Shown: positions 12,509-26,345 of the stretch, piece by piece
Numbering within the stretch: position 1 is the first letter of the stretch
Layout of the letters: every line of letters starts with the position of its first letter
From: Moringa oleifera
Lineage: Eukaryota; Streptophyta; Magnoliopsida; Brassicales; Moringaceae
Assembly: GCA_021397835.1 (NCBI GenBank)
Contig: JAJFZO010000028.1
Location: 992,001-1,056,000 of the forward strand
DNA: 64,000 bases
Direction of reading: 5' to 3'
The notes under the pieces: model-generated
Databases searched by the model: none
Seen by the model: only the letters and a program-made list of their open reading frames with translations
What the model was told of the DNA's origin: nothing
Program-made: the position numbers and the translations under genes

Positions 12509-14985
12509 AAATTGTGATTGGTACATAATTTGATAAACAATTAATTAGCACAGTAATTAATAGATCTTGAGAACTAGTCGGTTTATTAATCAATTGAATC
12601 GAATTAATTAGGTTAACATGCATGAATACAAAAAATAATTCTAGGTACATAATTGGGCCTAACAAATAATATGACCCTTATATAGATTTAAAATTAATTG
12701 GTCTAAAATTTTATTGGACCTAAAAAATTAGACCAATAATATAGTTTTGCCTCATATACAACTAGGCCTATGATATATTGAGCTAATTAAAATGGAACTT
12801 GAGATATAATTGAGTCTAATATATAATTGTGCTTTTGTACAATAGCCCAAGTTATAAGTGGATTTAATGATAAATTAGGCTTAATTTAATGGTTTAATAA
12901 TTAATTTGGATCTATTGTGGATGATCCAAGAAATAATTGGGCTTAAGAATAAGTTAGGTCTATGTTGAGCCTAAAAATTGATTGGGCACAAAGAAAAATT
13001 GGTCCTAACAATTCATTGGATTTATGAGCCCAAATTATTAATTAAACTTAATAAAAAATTTGATTTAATATAAAATTACATTATTTAAATAATTGAATTT
13101 AATATAAAATGAGTCAAATAACGATATGAATTTTATTAGATCTAATAAAACAATGACCTTAATATATAATTAATCACAATAAATAATAGAACCTAAGAAT
13201 GAAACAGACTTTATTATATAGTTGAGCTTGATATATAAATGGACCCATCAATTAAATTGATTAAGATATAACTAAGCCCAACAACTAATTGAGCTAACAT
13301 GCATGGGCCCAACAAATATTTGGATCTATGAACTAATTAGATCTTAGATATAATTGGGCTTAAATTATGAATAAATTGAAACTAACTTATACTGATAGCG
13401 CATAAAAAGTAATTGGGTCTAATATGTAATTCATTCTAGTGATTAATTTGATCAAATAATTCATTTTGCCACATAATTACTTGGACCAAAGATTTAATTG
13501 GTTCTAATTCAAAATTGAACTTAATATATAATTGTTAATATGAACATAATGGGTCTAATATATTATTAAGCCGAATGTATTATAGAGCCTAACAATTTAT
13601 TGGGCTAAACTATTAATTGTACCTTAAATTTAATTAGATTTAATAAAAAATATGCTTATTATATGATTGAAATCAATAAATAATTGATCTTAATATGTAA
13701 CTAAGCTGAATAAAATATTAGATTTAAGACGTAATTGAGCCTAACAACTTATTAGACTTAACAAATAATAATGACCTAATAATTAATCTCTAATATTTAA
13801 GTGGGTCTAAAACTTAATTCTGTCAAATAATTAGTTGAGCCTAATATCTAATTTGATCAAATTAAAAATTTTGCTTCATATAAAATTAGGCCTAAAATAT
13901 ATTTGAGCCCATTAATTAATTAAATGTAAGATATTATTTGGTATGAGATGTAATTGGACCTAACAATTAATTATGCTTAAAAATTAATCGATGAGCCTCA
14001 TTATTACTTAGCCTTATGTAATAATTGTGAATAAGAATTAATTGGGAGTAAGATATATAATTGGTTATAGCATGCATAAACCCACTAAATAATTGGGCCT
14101 AGAATTGAATTAAGCTTAAGATCTAATTGGACTAAAATTATAATTGGACATAAAACTTAATTGAGCTTAACATCTAATTGGATTAAACATTTATTAATTA
14201 GACCCAAAAATTGATTGGGCTAAATATAAAATTGATATTAACAATTAATTAGACCCAAATTATAATTGAATATAAGATATACTTGGACATAAAGATTAAT
14301 TGAGCCAAATAAGTAATTGAACTTAACATATATTAATTAGATCCAAAATACAACTGAGCTAAATATGTAATTGATATTAACATTTAACTTAGCAATTTAT
14401 TAAAGTAATTATCCCTAAGATTTGCTTGGGTATAAATATAAAATTGTGTGACCTAATAAATAATTAGCCTTAATATATAAAATTGGACATAAGAAGTAAA
14501 TTGGCAGAATAAATTATTAGGCATAAGATTTGAATGGGTCTAACAATTAATTGGTCCTAATAATTAATTAAATTTAAGATTTAATTATGCCCAAAAATTA
14601 GTTGAGCTTTATAAAATATTAAGTTTAATGTATAATTAGACATAAGAAATACTCGAGCCGAAGATGTAATTGGACTTATTGATTAATGAAACCAAATTAA
14701 TGAGGCTAATGGGTATGAGCCAGAAAAATAATTCTATATATAATTAGACTTAATAAATAATATGATCTAAGATATAACTGAACTTAAAATTAATTAGGCT
14801 TGAGATCTAATTTGATCTAAAAAATATGATATACAATATAATTAAGCCTCATATAATTAAACTTGAAATATAATTAGGCTTAATAAATAAATTGGATTAA
14901 CACATAATTAAGCCTAATGTGCATTAGTCCAAGATATAATTAGGCCTAATAATTAATTGAAGATAATATACGTTTGATTGAATAA
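12509..14985 (+). repeat. 17-bp minisatellite array, F orientation
   Basis: F units run from the telomere-like block to a switch point. The part after about 13,600 resembles the start of alpha (2,395 onward) but is more diverged. The later part matches 30,470-31,190 and 43,240-43,990, including the run CATGAGCC near an AATTAATGAGGCTAA unit. No gene seen. Confidence 0.85.
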
Positions 14986-14990
14986 TCATT

Positions 14991-15020
14991 ATTAGTAGCC
15001 TTGTTACTAGTAGTAAGCCT
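14991..15020. repeat. Imperfect palindrome at an F-to-R switch
   Basis: GTAGCC, TTGTTACTAGTAGTAA and GCCTAA form an imperfect inverted repeat centred on ACTAGT, exactly where F units give way to R units. It matches the cleaner palindrome at 31,204-31,229. Confidence 0.5.
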
Positions 15021-16605
15021 AATTATCTATTGGGTCCAATTAACTATAAGACCTAATTATAGTTTAAGTCTAATTGTGTCTTAAGCCCAATTTGTTCTTA
15101 AGTCTAACTAGTTGTTGGGCGTAATTATATCTTAAATCTAATAAATTGTTAAGTCTCATTATATTTGAGATCAATTATATATTAAGCCTATTTGATTCTT
15201 AGGCCCAATAACATATTAAGCTCAATTATTTACTAAAATCAATTACAAATTAAGCCAAATTAAATTTTGGCCTAACTATTTATTAGGTACAATTATATTT
15301 AAACCAAATTAATTGTTAGGTCTAACTAATTGTTAGATTCAATTAAATCTCAAGCCCACATTATTAGGCCAATTTAGGCTTTAGACCCAATTATTAAGAC
15401 CAATTATTTATTAGATCAAATTTTACACTAAACTTTTTTTTTTATTAGAGCCAATCAAATATTAATCTTAATTAGGTATTAAGTTTAATGAATTACTAGG
15501 TCTAATTAATTATTAATCTCGATTACATATTTAACTCCATTAAATTTTAAATCCAATTAATTTTGAGGCTTAATTAATAATTATTAGGTGCAATTAATTA
15601 TTATGCTCAATTATATCATAAGTTCAATCGTTGTTTGGGTTCAATTATATATCCTAGATTCAATGCATTCCAAAGTTCAATTACATATAGGGTTTATGCA
15701 AGTTACACCCAATTATATCTTTTGTTAAATTAAATCTTGAACCCAGTTATATTTTAAGATTAATTATTTATTAGTATCATTTATCTAGTTATTTGTTAGA
15801 TTATATATGAAATCTAATTTTTTATTAAACTTAATTAAATCTTAGGTCCAATTAATTTTTAATTATAGTTAAATATTAAACTTAATTAATTATTAAGATC
15901 AATAAATTGTTATAGCTAACTAATTGTTAGGTTATTAATTATTAGACTCATTTACATCTCAAGCACAATTATATTTTAAACATAATAAGTTAATTTTTTT
16001 AGGCTTAATTACTTGTTAGACCCAATTATATGTAAAGCCAAACTTTTAACAAAGATCAATTAATTCTTAGGTTGAATTAAATTTTAGGCCTAGTGGACTC
16101 AATTAAATGTTAGGCAAATTATTTGCTAGGTTTAATAAATTATCAGGTTCAATTACATCTTAGTTCTCATATTTTCATAGGCATAATTATATATTAGACT
16201 CAATTAATTTATCAAGCTGAATTGTATATTAAACATAATTTTTTTATTAAATGTAATTAAATTTTAGACTTAATTAATTACATATTGAGCTTAGTTATTC
16301 ATTAGATCAAGTTAATTTTTAGAATTGATTAATAAATATTAAGCCCAATTAGTTATGATAGCCAATTAGATCTAAGTTCAATTATAATTTGTATACAATC
16401 ATATCTTAGGATCAATTTATTCATAGACTAAATTTTGCATTGGGTTCAAGCATGCTTTGTCTAATTATATCTTAGGGTCTATTAAAGTTTGAATTCAATT
16501 ATATTTTAGCCTCAATTATTTATTTATCTTATTTTGTTCTTAGAATTTATAAATTGAGCCCAACTATTTATTATCCCTAATTATTTATTAAGCTCAATCT
16601 TTAAT
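15021..16605 (-). repeat. 17-bp minisatellite array, R orientation
   Basis: R units with the same landmarks as 31,226-33,600 and 44,001-46,290, for example AGCCCAATTTAGGTC-like and GGGTTCAAGCATGCT words. It is shorter than those copies. It ends near 16,605, where the sequence changes to the F segment starting ATTAGCCTTAATATATCAG. Confidence 0.8.
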
Positions 16606-18834
16606 TCGGCTCGATTAGCCTTAATATATCAGTGATCATAATAAATAATTATGTTTAATATATAATTGGATTTAAGAACTACCTGAGTTTCATACACAAT
16701 TGAGCTTGAAAGATAATTAAGTCTAATAGTTAAGTAGATTTAAGCTATTATTAGGCCACTAATTAGACCTAGAAACAAGCTGGCCAAAGATATAACTGGA
16801 CTTAATTGAGGCATATAAATAGTTGAGTCTATTAGATAATTAGTCCTAAGAATAAATAAGGGGGCCTAAGATATAATTGGGTCTATAAAGTGTGAAACTA
16901 CGAAATAATTGAACTTATGAGCAAATTTAGTCATACATTTAATTAATTAGCCCTAAGAACTAATCGTCCGACAAGTAATTGGGCATACATTGAATTAGTT
17001 TAAAGTTAACTAGAACAAATAATTCATTATGCCAAGCAATGAATTGGGCTTAAGATTTGATTGGGCATAAAATTTAATTGAATCTAATGAAAAATTAAGC
17101 TTAATCCATCATTGGGTGTAATAACTAATTAAACCAAATAATTCATTGGGTCATGTAATTAACTGTCTTGGTATTTAATTGGGTTTAATAAAAATATTCT
17201 TAACAGATAATCAAGCTTAACAAATAATTAGGATTAATATACAATTGGGCCGAATAAAACCATGAACCTAAGATATAATTATGTCTAATAATTAATTGGA
17301 CTTAGCAAATAATTACACGTAATAATTTAATTAAATTTATTAATTAATCGGGCCTAAGATTTAATTTTACATAAGAATTAGTTTGGCCTATAATATCTAA
17401 TTTGGCATAACAAAAATTTGAATTTCATTTGTAATTAGACCTAATAAATATGTGAACCTAAAATATAATCTTACTTGACATGTAATTGAATCCAACAATT
17501 AAAGATCTAAATAAATAATTAATTGAATTAAATATTTAATTGTGACAACTATTTGATTGAACTAAATATTTAATTGATCTTAATAAAATATGAGTGATAT
17601 ATAATTAGGCCTAACAAATAATTAAGCTTAATCGATAAGTGTGTTTTAAAACGAAATAAAACTAATAAATATTTAAACCAAAAACATAATTGGTCCGATA
17701 TTTAGTTGGGCTTAAGATAAAATTGGGCATAGCGTGCATGAACAGGATATATTGCATTGAGAAATGAATTGAGCATAAGATATAAGTGGAGACAAATTAA
17801 AATGAAACTTAAGATATAACTAACCATAATGATTAATTAGAACCTAATATTTATTAATTTAACCTAAAATATAATAATTGTGTCCAAAATTTTATTAGAT
17901 TTAATATTTAGTTGAGTTAAATATGTAATTGAGATTAACAAATCAGACCTAATAATTTATTATACCTAACAACTAATTAAATCTAAGATCTAATTGGGTT
18001 TAAGAAAACATTGAGCTTCATATATAATTTGATAGAATAATTAATTGGCTATAACAACTAATGTGTTTGAGAATTCGTTTGGCCTATTAATCAATTGGAC
18101 TGAATTAATTAGGTTGAAATGCATTGGTCCAAGAAATAATTATATATATATATATTGGACCTAACAAATAATATGATCTAGGATATATAGAATTAAAATT
18201 AATTGGCTTCAAATTTAATTTTGGACCTAAAAAATTTGGCATATAATATAATTAGACCTATGATATAAAAGACTAATTATAATTGAACTTGAGATATAAT
18301 TGAACTTAATATATAAATTGGGCTTAACATTTAATGGGTCTAAGACTTTGGGTCTATCATGCATGACCAAAGAAATAATTTGGCTACAAAATGTGTTGGA
18401 CCTAATGTATATTAATTGAGCCTGATAACTAATTGGACACAAAGAATAGTTAAGCCTAACAATTTATTATGTGTAGCAATTTATTGCATTTATAAGCTCA
18501 AAATATGATTGCGCTTAATAAAAAATTTGACTTAATATAAAATTATGCCATTTAAATAATTGAACTTAATATAAAAACGAGTCAAATAATGAAATAGGTT
18601 TAGTAAATAATTAGACCTTAGATGTAATTGAGTTTTACAATTAATTGCACATAAAAAGTAATTGTGCCTAAGATTTAATTGTAACCAAAAATTAATTGAA
18701 TCAGAGATTTAATTGGATCTAATAGAAAATTAAGCGTAATATATTATTAATCTTAATAAATAATGGGCCTAAAAATGGAATAAACTTAATACATAGTTGA
18801 GCTTAAGATATAAATAGACCCAACAATCAGTTTG
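16606..18834 (+). repeat. 17-bp array, F orientation, delta copy 1
   Basis: This segment is repeated at 21,445-23,677, about 4.83 kb downstream, with closely matching unit order, and its later part at about 440-2,095. Both delta copies share a duplicated stretch (AACTAAATATTTAATTG-type words twice at about 17,520-17,580 and 22,370-22,430) that the first-block copy lacks. It ends at GTTTGCCTAA, where telomere-like DNA begins. No gene seen. Confidence 0.85.
18141..18155. repeat. TA microsatellite, medium form
   Basis: A run of TA of about 15 bp at the position equivalent to 1,365-1,375 and 22,991-23,022. Confidence 0.75.
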
Positions 18835-19576
18835 CCTAACCCCTAAATCTCAAACCATAAACACTAAACCTAACACCTAAATCCTAAAACCTCAACCCGA
18901 AACTTGAGAATCTAACCCTTTAAATGCTAAACATGAAACCTAAAACTCTAACCCCTAAATCCTAAATCATAAATCTTGAACTGTAACCTCTAAATCCTAC
19001 GTCATAAACCCCATTCACTAAACCTAAATTCTAAATCCTAACCCCTAAACCCTGATGATTATCTGCTAAACGAAAATTTCTAAACCTTCAACCCAAAAAC
19101 CCAAACTCTAACCCAAAACCCAAACACTTAAAGTATAACCCTAAATCCAAACCTCAAAACCATAAGCCCTTACCCCTAAACCTTTAACATGATATTCTAA
19201 ACCCCAGCCCCTAAATATAATTCCTAACCTTTAAACCATAACCCCAAAAGACAAATACCAAAATCTCACTTCTAAACCCTAAACTCTAACTCTTAATCTA
19301 AATTCCAAAACCTAAACAACAACTCCTAACCCCTTCTCCCCAAACTCTTAACCAGAACCCTAAACCCCTAACCACTAAATCCTAAATCTTAAATGCAAAA
19401 CTCAAATCGCTCCACCATAAACCTTAAATATTAACTTTAAATTTCTAACTCCTAAAATATAGACACTTAACTCTAAACCTTAAACCTTAAAATCTAAACC
19501 TGAAGCCTTCCTGCCTAATCCTTAAATTTTAAACCCTAACTCATAAACCTTAAACTTCAAACACCGTAACTCATAA
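18835..19576 (+). repeat. Telomere-like degenerate CCCTAA block 2
   Basis: CCCTAA-type words on the + strand, strongly degenerate. The internal order matches block 3 (23,678-24,352) and the later part of block 4 (about 60,977-61,666), including ACCCTTTAAATGCTAAACAT-like wording, so it was copied as a unit. The left edge follows GTTTGCCTAA; at 2,094 the array reads on as GTTTGCCTAGCATGC, which looks like the empty site. The right edge is AAATTGGTTTAATATAT. Confidence 0.85.
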
Positions 19577-19798
19577 AATTGGTTTAATATATATCTTGAC
19601 TTAATAAATAATTGGTCTTAATATATAATTGGGCATAAGAACTAAAGTGACAGAATATATAATGGGGCCTTATAAAATGTTAAGTTCAATGTACAAATAA
19701 GCCTAAGAAATAGTCGAGCCGAAGATGTAATTGAGCTTATTAATTGATGAGGCTTAATGTGCATGAATTCAAGAAATAATTTAATGTACAATTAAGCT
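19577..19798 (+). repeat. Short F array after telomere-like block 2
   Basis: F units matching 24,353-24,575 and 61,667-61,895. It ends abruptly near 19,798, where about 430 bp present in the 24.6-25.0 kb copy are missing and R units begin. Confidence 0.75.
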
Positions 19799-20143
19799 TA
19801 ATCAATTATATATTAAGCACATTTCATTCTAAAGCCCATTAATACATATCAAACTTAATTATTTAATGAAATCAATTACATATAAACTGAATTAAATTTT
19901 GGCCTATCTAATTTTTAGGCTCAATAATATATTAAGTTCAATTATTTAATAGAATAAATCATATATTAAGCCAAATTAAATTTTGGCCTAACTTATTGTA
20001 AAGGTACAGTTATTATGAGCCCAAAAAATTGTTAAGCTCAATTACATCTTGGGCCTAACTATTTATTAGCTTATCTAACTCATTCTTGTATTAAATCAAA
20101 ATATTAACATTGACAAATTTTATATTAAGCCAAAAAATTCATT
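19799..20143 (-). repeat. Short R array
   Basis: R units equivalent to about 25,030-25,370. The left edge is a deletion junction that directly joins F and R arrays. Confidence 0.75.
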
Positions 20144-22986
20144 AATTAGATCTAAGAATTAATTGATGACCTCATAGTTAATTAGCCCTAAGATTAATTG
20201 TGAATAAGATTTAATTGAGACTAAGATACATAATTGGTCGTAATGTGTATAAATTCATTAAATAATTGGCCTACAAATGAATTATGCATAAAATCTAATT
20301 GGACCCAAATTATTATTGAACATAAGATATAATTGGATAAAAAACCTAAATGAGTTTAACATCTATATGGGTTAGAGTTTATTAATTGGACCAAAAAATT
20401 GATTGGGCTAAATATGTGATTGATATTAATAATTAATTGGACCCAAATTATAGTTAGACATATAATATAATTGGATATAAAAATTAATTGAGCCTAAAAC
20501 TTATTGGGTTTAACATTTATTAATTGAACCCCAAATTTAATCGAGTTAAATATGTAATTGATATTAATGTTTAGTTAGAGCTAGTGATTCATCATGCCTT
20601 ATAAGTGATTAGCCCTAAGATTTGATTGGATATAATTTAAATTTGATTTAATATATTACTTGACCTAATAAATAATTGGTCTCAATATATAATTCAGTAT
20701 GAGAACTAAAGTGACAGAATAGATAACTAGGCATAAGATTTAATCAAGTCTTATAATTAATTAGACCTAATAAGTAGCTATCCCTAATAATTAATTAGAC
20801 TTAAAATTTAATTGTGCCCGAAAAATAGCTGGGCCTTATAAAATGTTAAGTTTAATGTAAAATAGGCCCGAAAAATAGTCGAGCCGAAGATGTAATCGAG
20901 CCTATTAGATAACTAACGGAGCTTTATACATAATTGAGCCTAAAAGATAATTAAACCTAATAGTTAATTATGTTTAAGATATTATTAGGCCTATAATTAT
21001 TAATAGGACCTAAAAATAAGCTGGACTAAGATATAATTGGATTTAATTGAGGCATATAAATAATTGAGTCTATTAGATAACTAGACTTAATAATCAATAA
21101 TAGCGCCTAAGATGTAACTAGGTCCATTAAGTATAAAACTAAGAAATAATTCAACCTATGAGCAAATTTAGTCCAACATCAATTGATTAGATATAAGAAC
21201 TAATTATACTACAAAACATTGGGCATACATGTAATTTAGCCTAACAATTAGTTGGACCAAATAATTCATTCTATCAAGCAATGAATTGGGCCTAAGATTT
21301 AAATTGTAACTAAGATTTGATTGGGCCTAAAATTTAGTTGAATCTAATAAAAAATTAAGCTTAATTCATTATTGGGTGTAATAACTAATTAGACCTAATA
21401 ATTCATTGGATCAAATAATAAACCCTTCCAAGGATTTAATTAAGTTTAATTAGGCTCGATTAGGCTTAATATATCATTGATCATAATAAATAATTAAGTT
21501 TAATATATAATTAGATTTAAGAACTACGTGGGCTTCATACATAATTGAGCCTGAAAGATAATGAAGTCTAATAGTTAATTAGATTTAAGCTATTATCAGG
21601 CCACTAATTAATTAGACCTAGAAACAAGCTGGCCAAAGATATAATTGGATTTAATTGCGGCATATAAATAGTTGAGTCTATTAAATAATTAGCCCTAAGA
21701 ATCAATAATGGGGCCTACGATATAATTGGGTCAATTAAGTATGAAACTAAGAAATAATTCAACTTATAAGCAAATTTAGTCTAACATTTAATTAATTAGC
21801 CCTAACAACTAATCGTCTTACAAGTAATTGGGCATACATTGAATTAGCCTAAAGTTAACTAGACCAAATAATTCATTATGCCAAGCAATGAATTGGGCTT
21901 AAAATTTGATTGGGAATAAAATTTAATTGAATCTAATAAAAAATTAAGCTTAATCCATCATTGGGTGCAGTAACTAATTAAACCTAATAATTCATTAGGT
22001 CATGTAATTAACTGTCTTGGTATTTAATTGGGTTTAATAAAAAAATATGCTTAATAGATAATCAAGCTTAACAAATAATTAGGGTTAATATACAATTGAG
22101 CCTAATAAAACCATGAACCTAAGATATAATTATGTCTAATAATTAATTGGACTTAGCAAATAATTACACGTAATAATTTAATTAAATTTATTAATTAATC
22201 GGGCCTAAGATTTAATTTTACATAAGAATTAGTTGGGCCTAATATCAAATTTGGCATAACAAAAATTTGAATTTCATTTGTAATTAGACCTAATCAATAT
22301 GTGAACCTAAAATATAATCTTACTTGACATGTAATTGAGTCCAACAATTAAAGATCTAAATAATTAATTAATTGAACTAAATATTTAATTGTGACAACTA
22401 TTTGATTGAACTAAATATTTAATTGATCTTAATAAAATATGAGTCATATATAATTAGGCCTAACAAATAATTGAGCTTAATCAATAAGTGTGTTTTAAAA
22501 CAAAATGAAACTAGTAAATATTTGGACCAAAAACATAATTGGTCCAATATTTAGTTGGGCTTAAGATAAAAGTGGGAATAGGGTGCATGAACTGGATATA
22601 TTGCGTCGAAAAATGAATTGAGCGTAAGATATACGTGGAGCCAAATTAAAATGAAACTTAAGATATAACTAACCATAATGATTAATTAGAACCCAATATT
22701 TATTAATTGAACCTAAAAATTAATAATTGGGTCCAAATTTTTTATTAGATTTAATATTTAATTGAGTCAAATATGTAATTAAAATTAACAAATTAGACCT
22801 AATAATTCATTATACCTAACAACTAATTAAATCTAAGATCTAATTAGGTTTAAGAAAACACTGAGCTTCATATATAATTTGATAGAATAATTAATTGGCC
22901 ATAACAATTAACATGTTTGAGAATTAGTTTAGCCTATTGATCAATTGGACTGAATTAATTAGGTTGACATGCATTGGTCCAAGAAA

Positions 22987-23025
<39 letters not shown>

Positions 23026-23677
23026 CCTAACAAATAATATGATCTAAGATATATAGAATTAAAATTAATTGGCTTCAAATTTAATTTTGGACCTAAAAAT
23101 TTTGGTATATGATATAATAAACTAATTCTAATTGAACTTAAGATATAATTGAACTTAATGTATAAATTGGGCTTAACATTTAATGGGTCTAAGATTTCGG
23201 TCTATCATGTATGACCCAAGAAATAATTTGGCTTCAAAATGAGTTGGGACCAAATGTATATTAATTGAGCCTAATAACTAATTGGACACAAAGAATAGTT
23301 AAGTCTAACAATTTATTGGGTGTAGCAATTCATTGGATTTAGAAACTCAAAATATGATTGGGCTTAATAAAAAATTTGACTTAATATAAAATTACACCAT
23401 TTAAATAATTGAACTTAATATAAAAATGAGTTAAATAATGAAATGCGTTTAGTAAATAATTAGACCTTAGATGTAATTGAGTTTTACAATTAATTGCACA
23501 TAAAAACTAATTGTGCCTAAGATTTAATTGTTATCAAAAATTAGTTGAATCAAAAATTTAATTGAATTTAATAAAAAATTAAGCTTAATATATGATTAAT
23601 CTTAAATGGGCCTAAGAATGAAATAAACTTAATACATAGTTGAGCTTAAGATATAAATGGACCCAATAATTAGGTTG
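20144..23677 (+). repeat. F array: gamma segment, then delta copy 2
   Basis: Positions 20,144-20,905 match 25,371-26,130. About 20,910-21,440 matches 28,960-29,520 and 41,935-42,475, and 21,066-21,323 is identical by eye to 29,144-29,402. From 21,445 the sequence is the second delta copy (see 16,606). The block ends at telomere-like block 3. No gene, RNA or regulatory site supported. Confidence 0.85.
22991..23022. repeat. TA microsatellite, expanded
   Basis: A perfect TA run of about 32 bp, about twice the 18,141 copy. It shows slippage expansion after duplication of the delta segment. Confidence 0.9.
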
Positions 23678-24352
23678 CCTAACCCTTAAATCTCAAACTA
23701 TAAACGCTAAACTTGACACCTAAATCCTAAACCTTAACCCCAAACGTGAGAACCTAACCCTTTAAACGCTAAACATGAAACCTAAAACTCCAACCTCTAA
23801 ATCCTGTATCATAAACCCCATTCACTAAACCTAAATTCTAAATCCTAACCCCTAAACCCTAATGACTATCTCCTAAACCAAAACTTCTAAACCTTCAACC
23901 CAAAAACCCGAACTCTAACCCAAAACCCAAACACTTAAAGCATAGCCCTAAATCCAAACCTCGAAACCATAAGCCCTTGCCCCTAAACCTTTAACATGAT
24001 ATTCTAAACCCCAGCCCCTAAACTATAATTCCTAACCTTTCAATCATAACCCCAAAAGACAAATACTAAAATCTGACTTCTAAACCCTAAACTCTAACTC
24101 TTAATCTAAATCCCAAAACCTAAACAATAACTCTTAACCCCTTCTCCCTAAACTCTTAACCAGAACCCTAAACCCCTAACCATAAATCCTAAATCTTAAA
24201 TGCTAAACTCAAATCGCTGCACCCTAAACCTTAAATATTAACTTTAAATTTCTAACTCTTAAAATGTAGACACTTAACTCTGAACCTTAAACCGTAAACT
24301 CTAAACCTAAAGCCTTCCTGTCCAATCCTTAAATCTTAAACCCTAACTCATA
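23678..24352 (+). repeat. Telomere-like degenerate CCCTAA block 3
   Basis: A near copy of block 2 with the same left junction (GTTGCCTAA then CCC) and the same right junction (AAATTGGTTT). It is about 65 bp shorter, missing a repeated stretch near the 3' end of block 2 that mentions TCATAAACCTTAAACTTC. Confidence 0.85.
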
Positions 24353-24820
24353 AAATTGGTTTGATATATTACTTCACTTAATAAATAATTGGTCTTAATA
24401 TATAATTGAGCATAAGAACTAAAGTTATAGAATATATAATGGGGCTCTATAAAATGTTAGGTTCAATATACAAATAGGCCTAAGAAATAGTCAAGCCGAA
24501 GATGTAATTGAGCTAATTAATTGATGAGGTTTAATGTGCATGAGTTCAAGAAATAATTCAATGTACAATTAAGCTTAATAAATAATAAAAACTAAAATAT
24601 AATTGAACTTGAAATTAATTGAGCTTGAGATTTAATTGGACCTAAAAAATATGGCATACAATATAACTAGGCCCCATATAATTAAACTTGAGGTACAATT
24701 AGACTTAGTAAATAATTTAAACTGATACATAATTGAGCCTAGTGTGCATAGTACCCAACAAATAATTAGGTTTAATAATTAATTGGGGATAATATTATTA
24801 GATTAAATAATAATTATTAG
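24353..24820 (+). repeat. F array after telomere-like block 3
   Basis: F units matching 19,577-19,798 and 61,667-62,140; unlike the 19.6 kb copy it retains the full run up to the switch point. The palindrome expected at the F-to-R switch is largely missing here (TATTAGTAGGCCTAA only). Confidence 0.8.
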
Positions 24821-25370
24821 TAGGCCTAATTATCTATTGCGCCCAATTATCGATAACATTTGATTATATCTAAGTCTAACTATGTATGGTTTGGGTACAA
24901 TTTTATCTCAAGGCCAATTTGTTCTTAAATTTAACTATTTGTTGGGCTTATGCATGCTAGCTCCAATTAATTATTTGGTGCAATTGTATCTTAAATCAAC
25001 TAAATTATTGAGTTTAATTATCAAGATCAATTATATATTAAGCATATTTCATTCTAAAGCCTATTAATACATATTAAACTTAATTATTTAATGAAATCAA
25101 TTACATATAAACTGAATTAAATTTTGGCCTATTTAATTTTTAGGCTCAATAATATATTAAGCTCAATTTTTAATAGAATAAATCATATATTAAGCCGAAT
25201 TAAATTTTGGCCTAACTGATTGTAAAGGTCCAGTTATTGTGAGCCCAATAAATTGTTAAGCTCAATTACATCTTGGGCCTAACTATTTATTTGGCCTATT
25301 TTATTATCTAACCCATTCTTGTATTAAATCAAAATATTAACATGGACAAATTTTATATTAAGCCAAAAAT
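24821..25370 (-). repeat. R array
   Basis: R units; the second half equals 19,799-20,143. It contains TTATGCATGCTAGC, as at 31,328 and 44,105. The 61-codon frame at 24,882-25,067 simply reads through these units and is not a gene. Confidence 0.8.
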
Positions 25371-26345
25371 ATTTATTAATTAGATCTAACAATTAATTGA
25401 TGACCTCATAGTTAATTAGCCCTAAGATTAATTGTGAATAAGATTTAATTAAGACTAAGATATATCATTGGTAGTAGCGTGTATAAATTCATTAAATAAT
25501 TGGGCTTACAAATGAATTATGCATAAAATCTAATTGGACCCAAATTATAATTCAACATAAGATATAATTAGACATAAAACTTAAATGAGTTTAACATTTA
25601 ATTAGATTAGCATTTATTAATTAGACCAAAAAATTGATTGGGCTAAATATGTAATTGATATTAATAATTAATTAGACCCAAATTATAGTTAGACATATAA
25701 TATAATTTAATATAAAAATTAATTGAGCCTAAAACTAATTGGATTTAACATTTATTAATTAGACCCCAAATTTAGTCAAGCTAAATATGTAATTGATATT
25801 AATATTTAATTAGAGCTAGCAATTCATCATGCCTTATAAGTGATTAGCCCTAAGATTTGATTGGATATAATTTAAATTTGGTTTAATATATTACTTGACC
25901 TAATAAATAATTGGTCTTAATATATGATTGAGTATAAGAACTAAAGTGACAGAATAGATAACTAGGCATAAGATTTAATTAAGTCTTATAATTAATTAGA
26001 CCTAACAAGTAGCTATCCCTAATAATTAATTAGACTTAAAATTTAATTGTGCTTGAAAATAGCTGGGTCTTATAAAAGGTTAAGTTTAATGTAAAATAGG
26101 CCTGAGAAATAGTCGAGCCGAAGATGTAATTGGGCTTATTAATTGATGGGGCTAATGTGCATGAGATCAGAAAATAATTCAGCATACAATTAGGCTTACT
26201 AAATAATAAAACCTAAAATATAATCGAACTTAAAATTAATTAGGCTCGAGATCTAATTGGACCTAAGATTAGACTTAATAAATAATTTAAACTTATTCAT
26301 GATTGAGCCTAGTGTGCATAATGCCCAAGATATAATTAGGTTTAA
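25371..26345 (+). repeat. F array (gamma copy)
   Basis: F units matching 20,144-20,905. This copy shows what the junction near 61,667 looks like without telomere-like DNA: GATTGGATATAATTTAAATT leads straight into TTTAATATATTACTTG. Confidence 0.8.
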
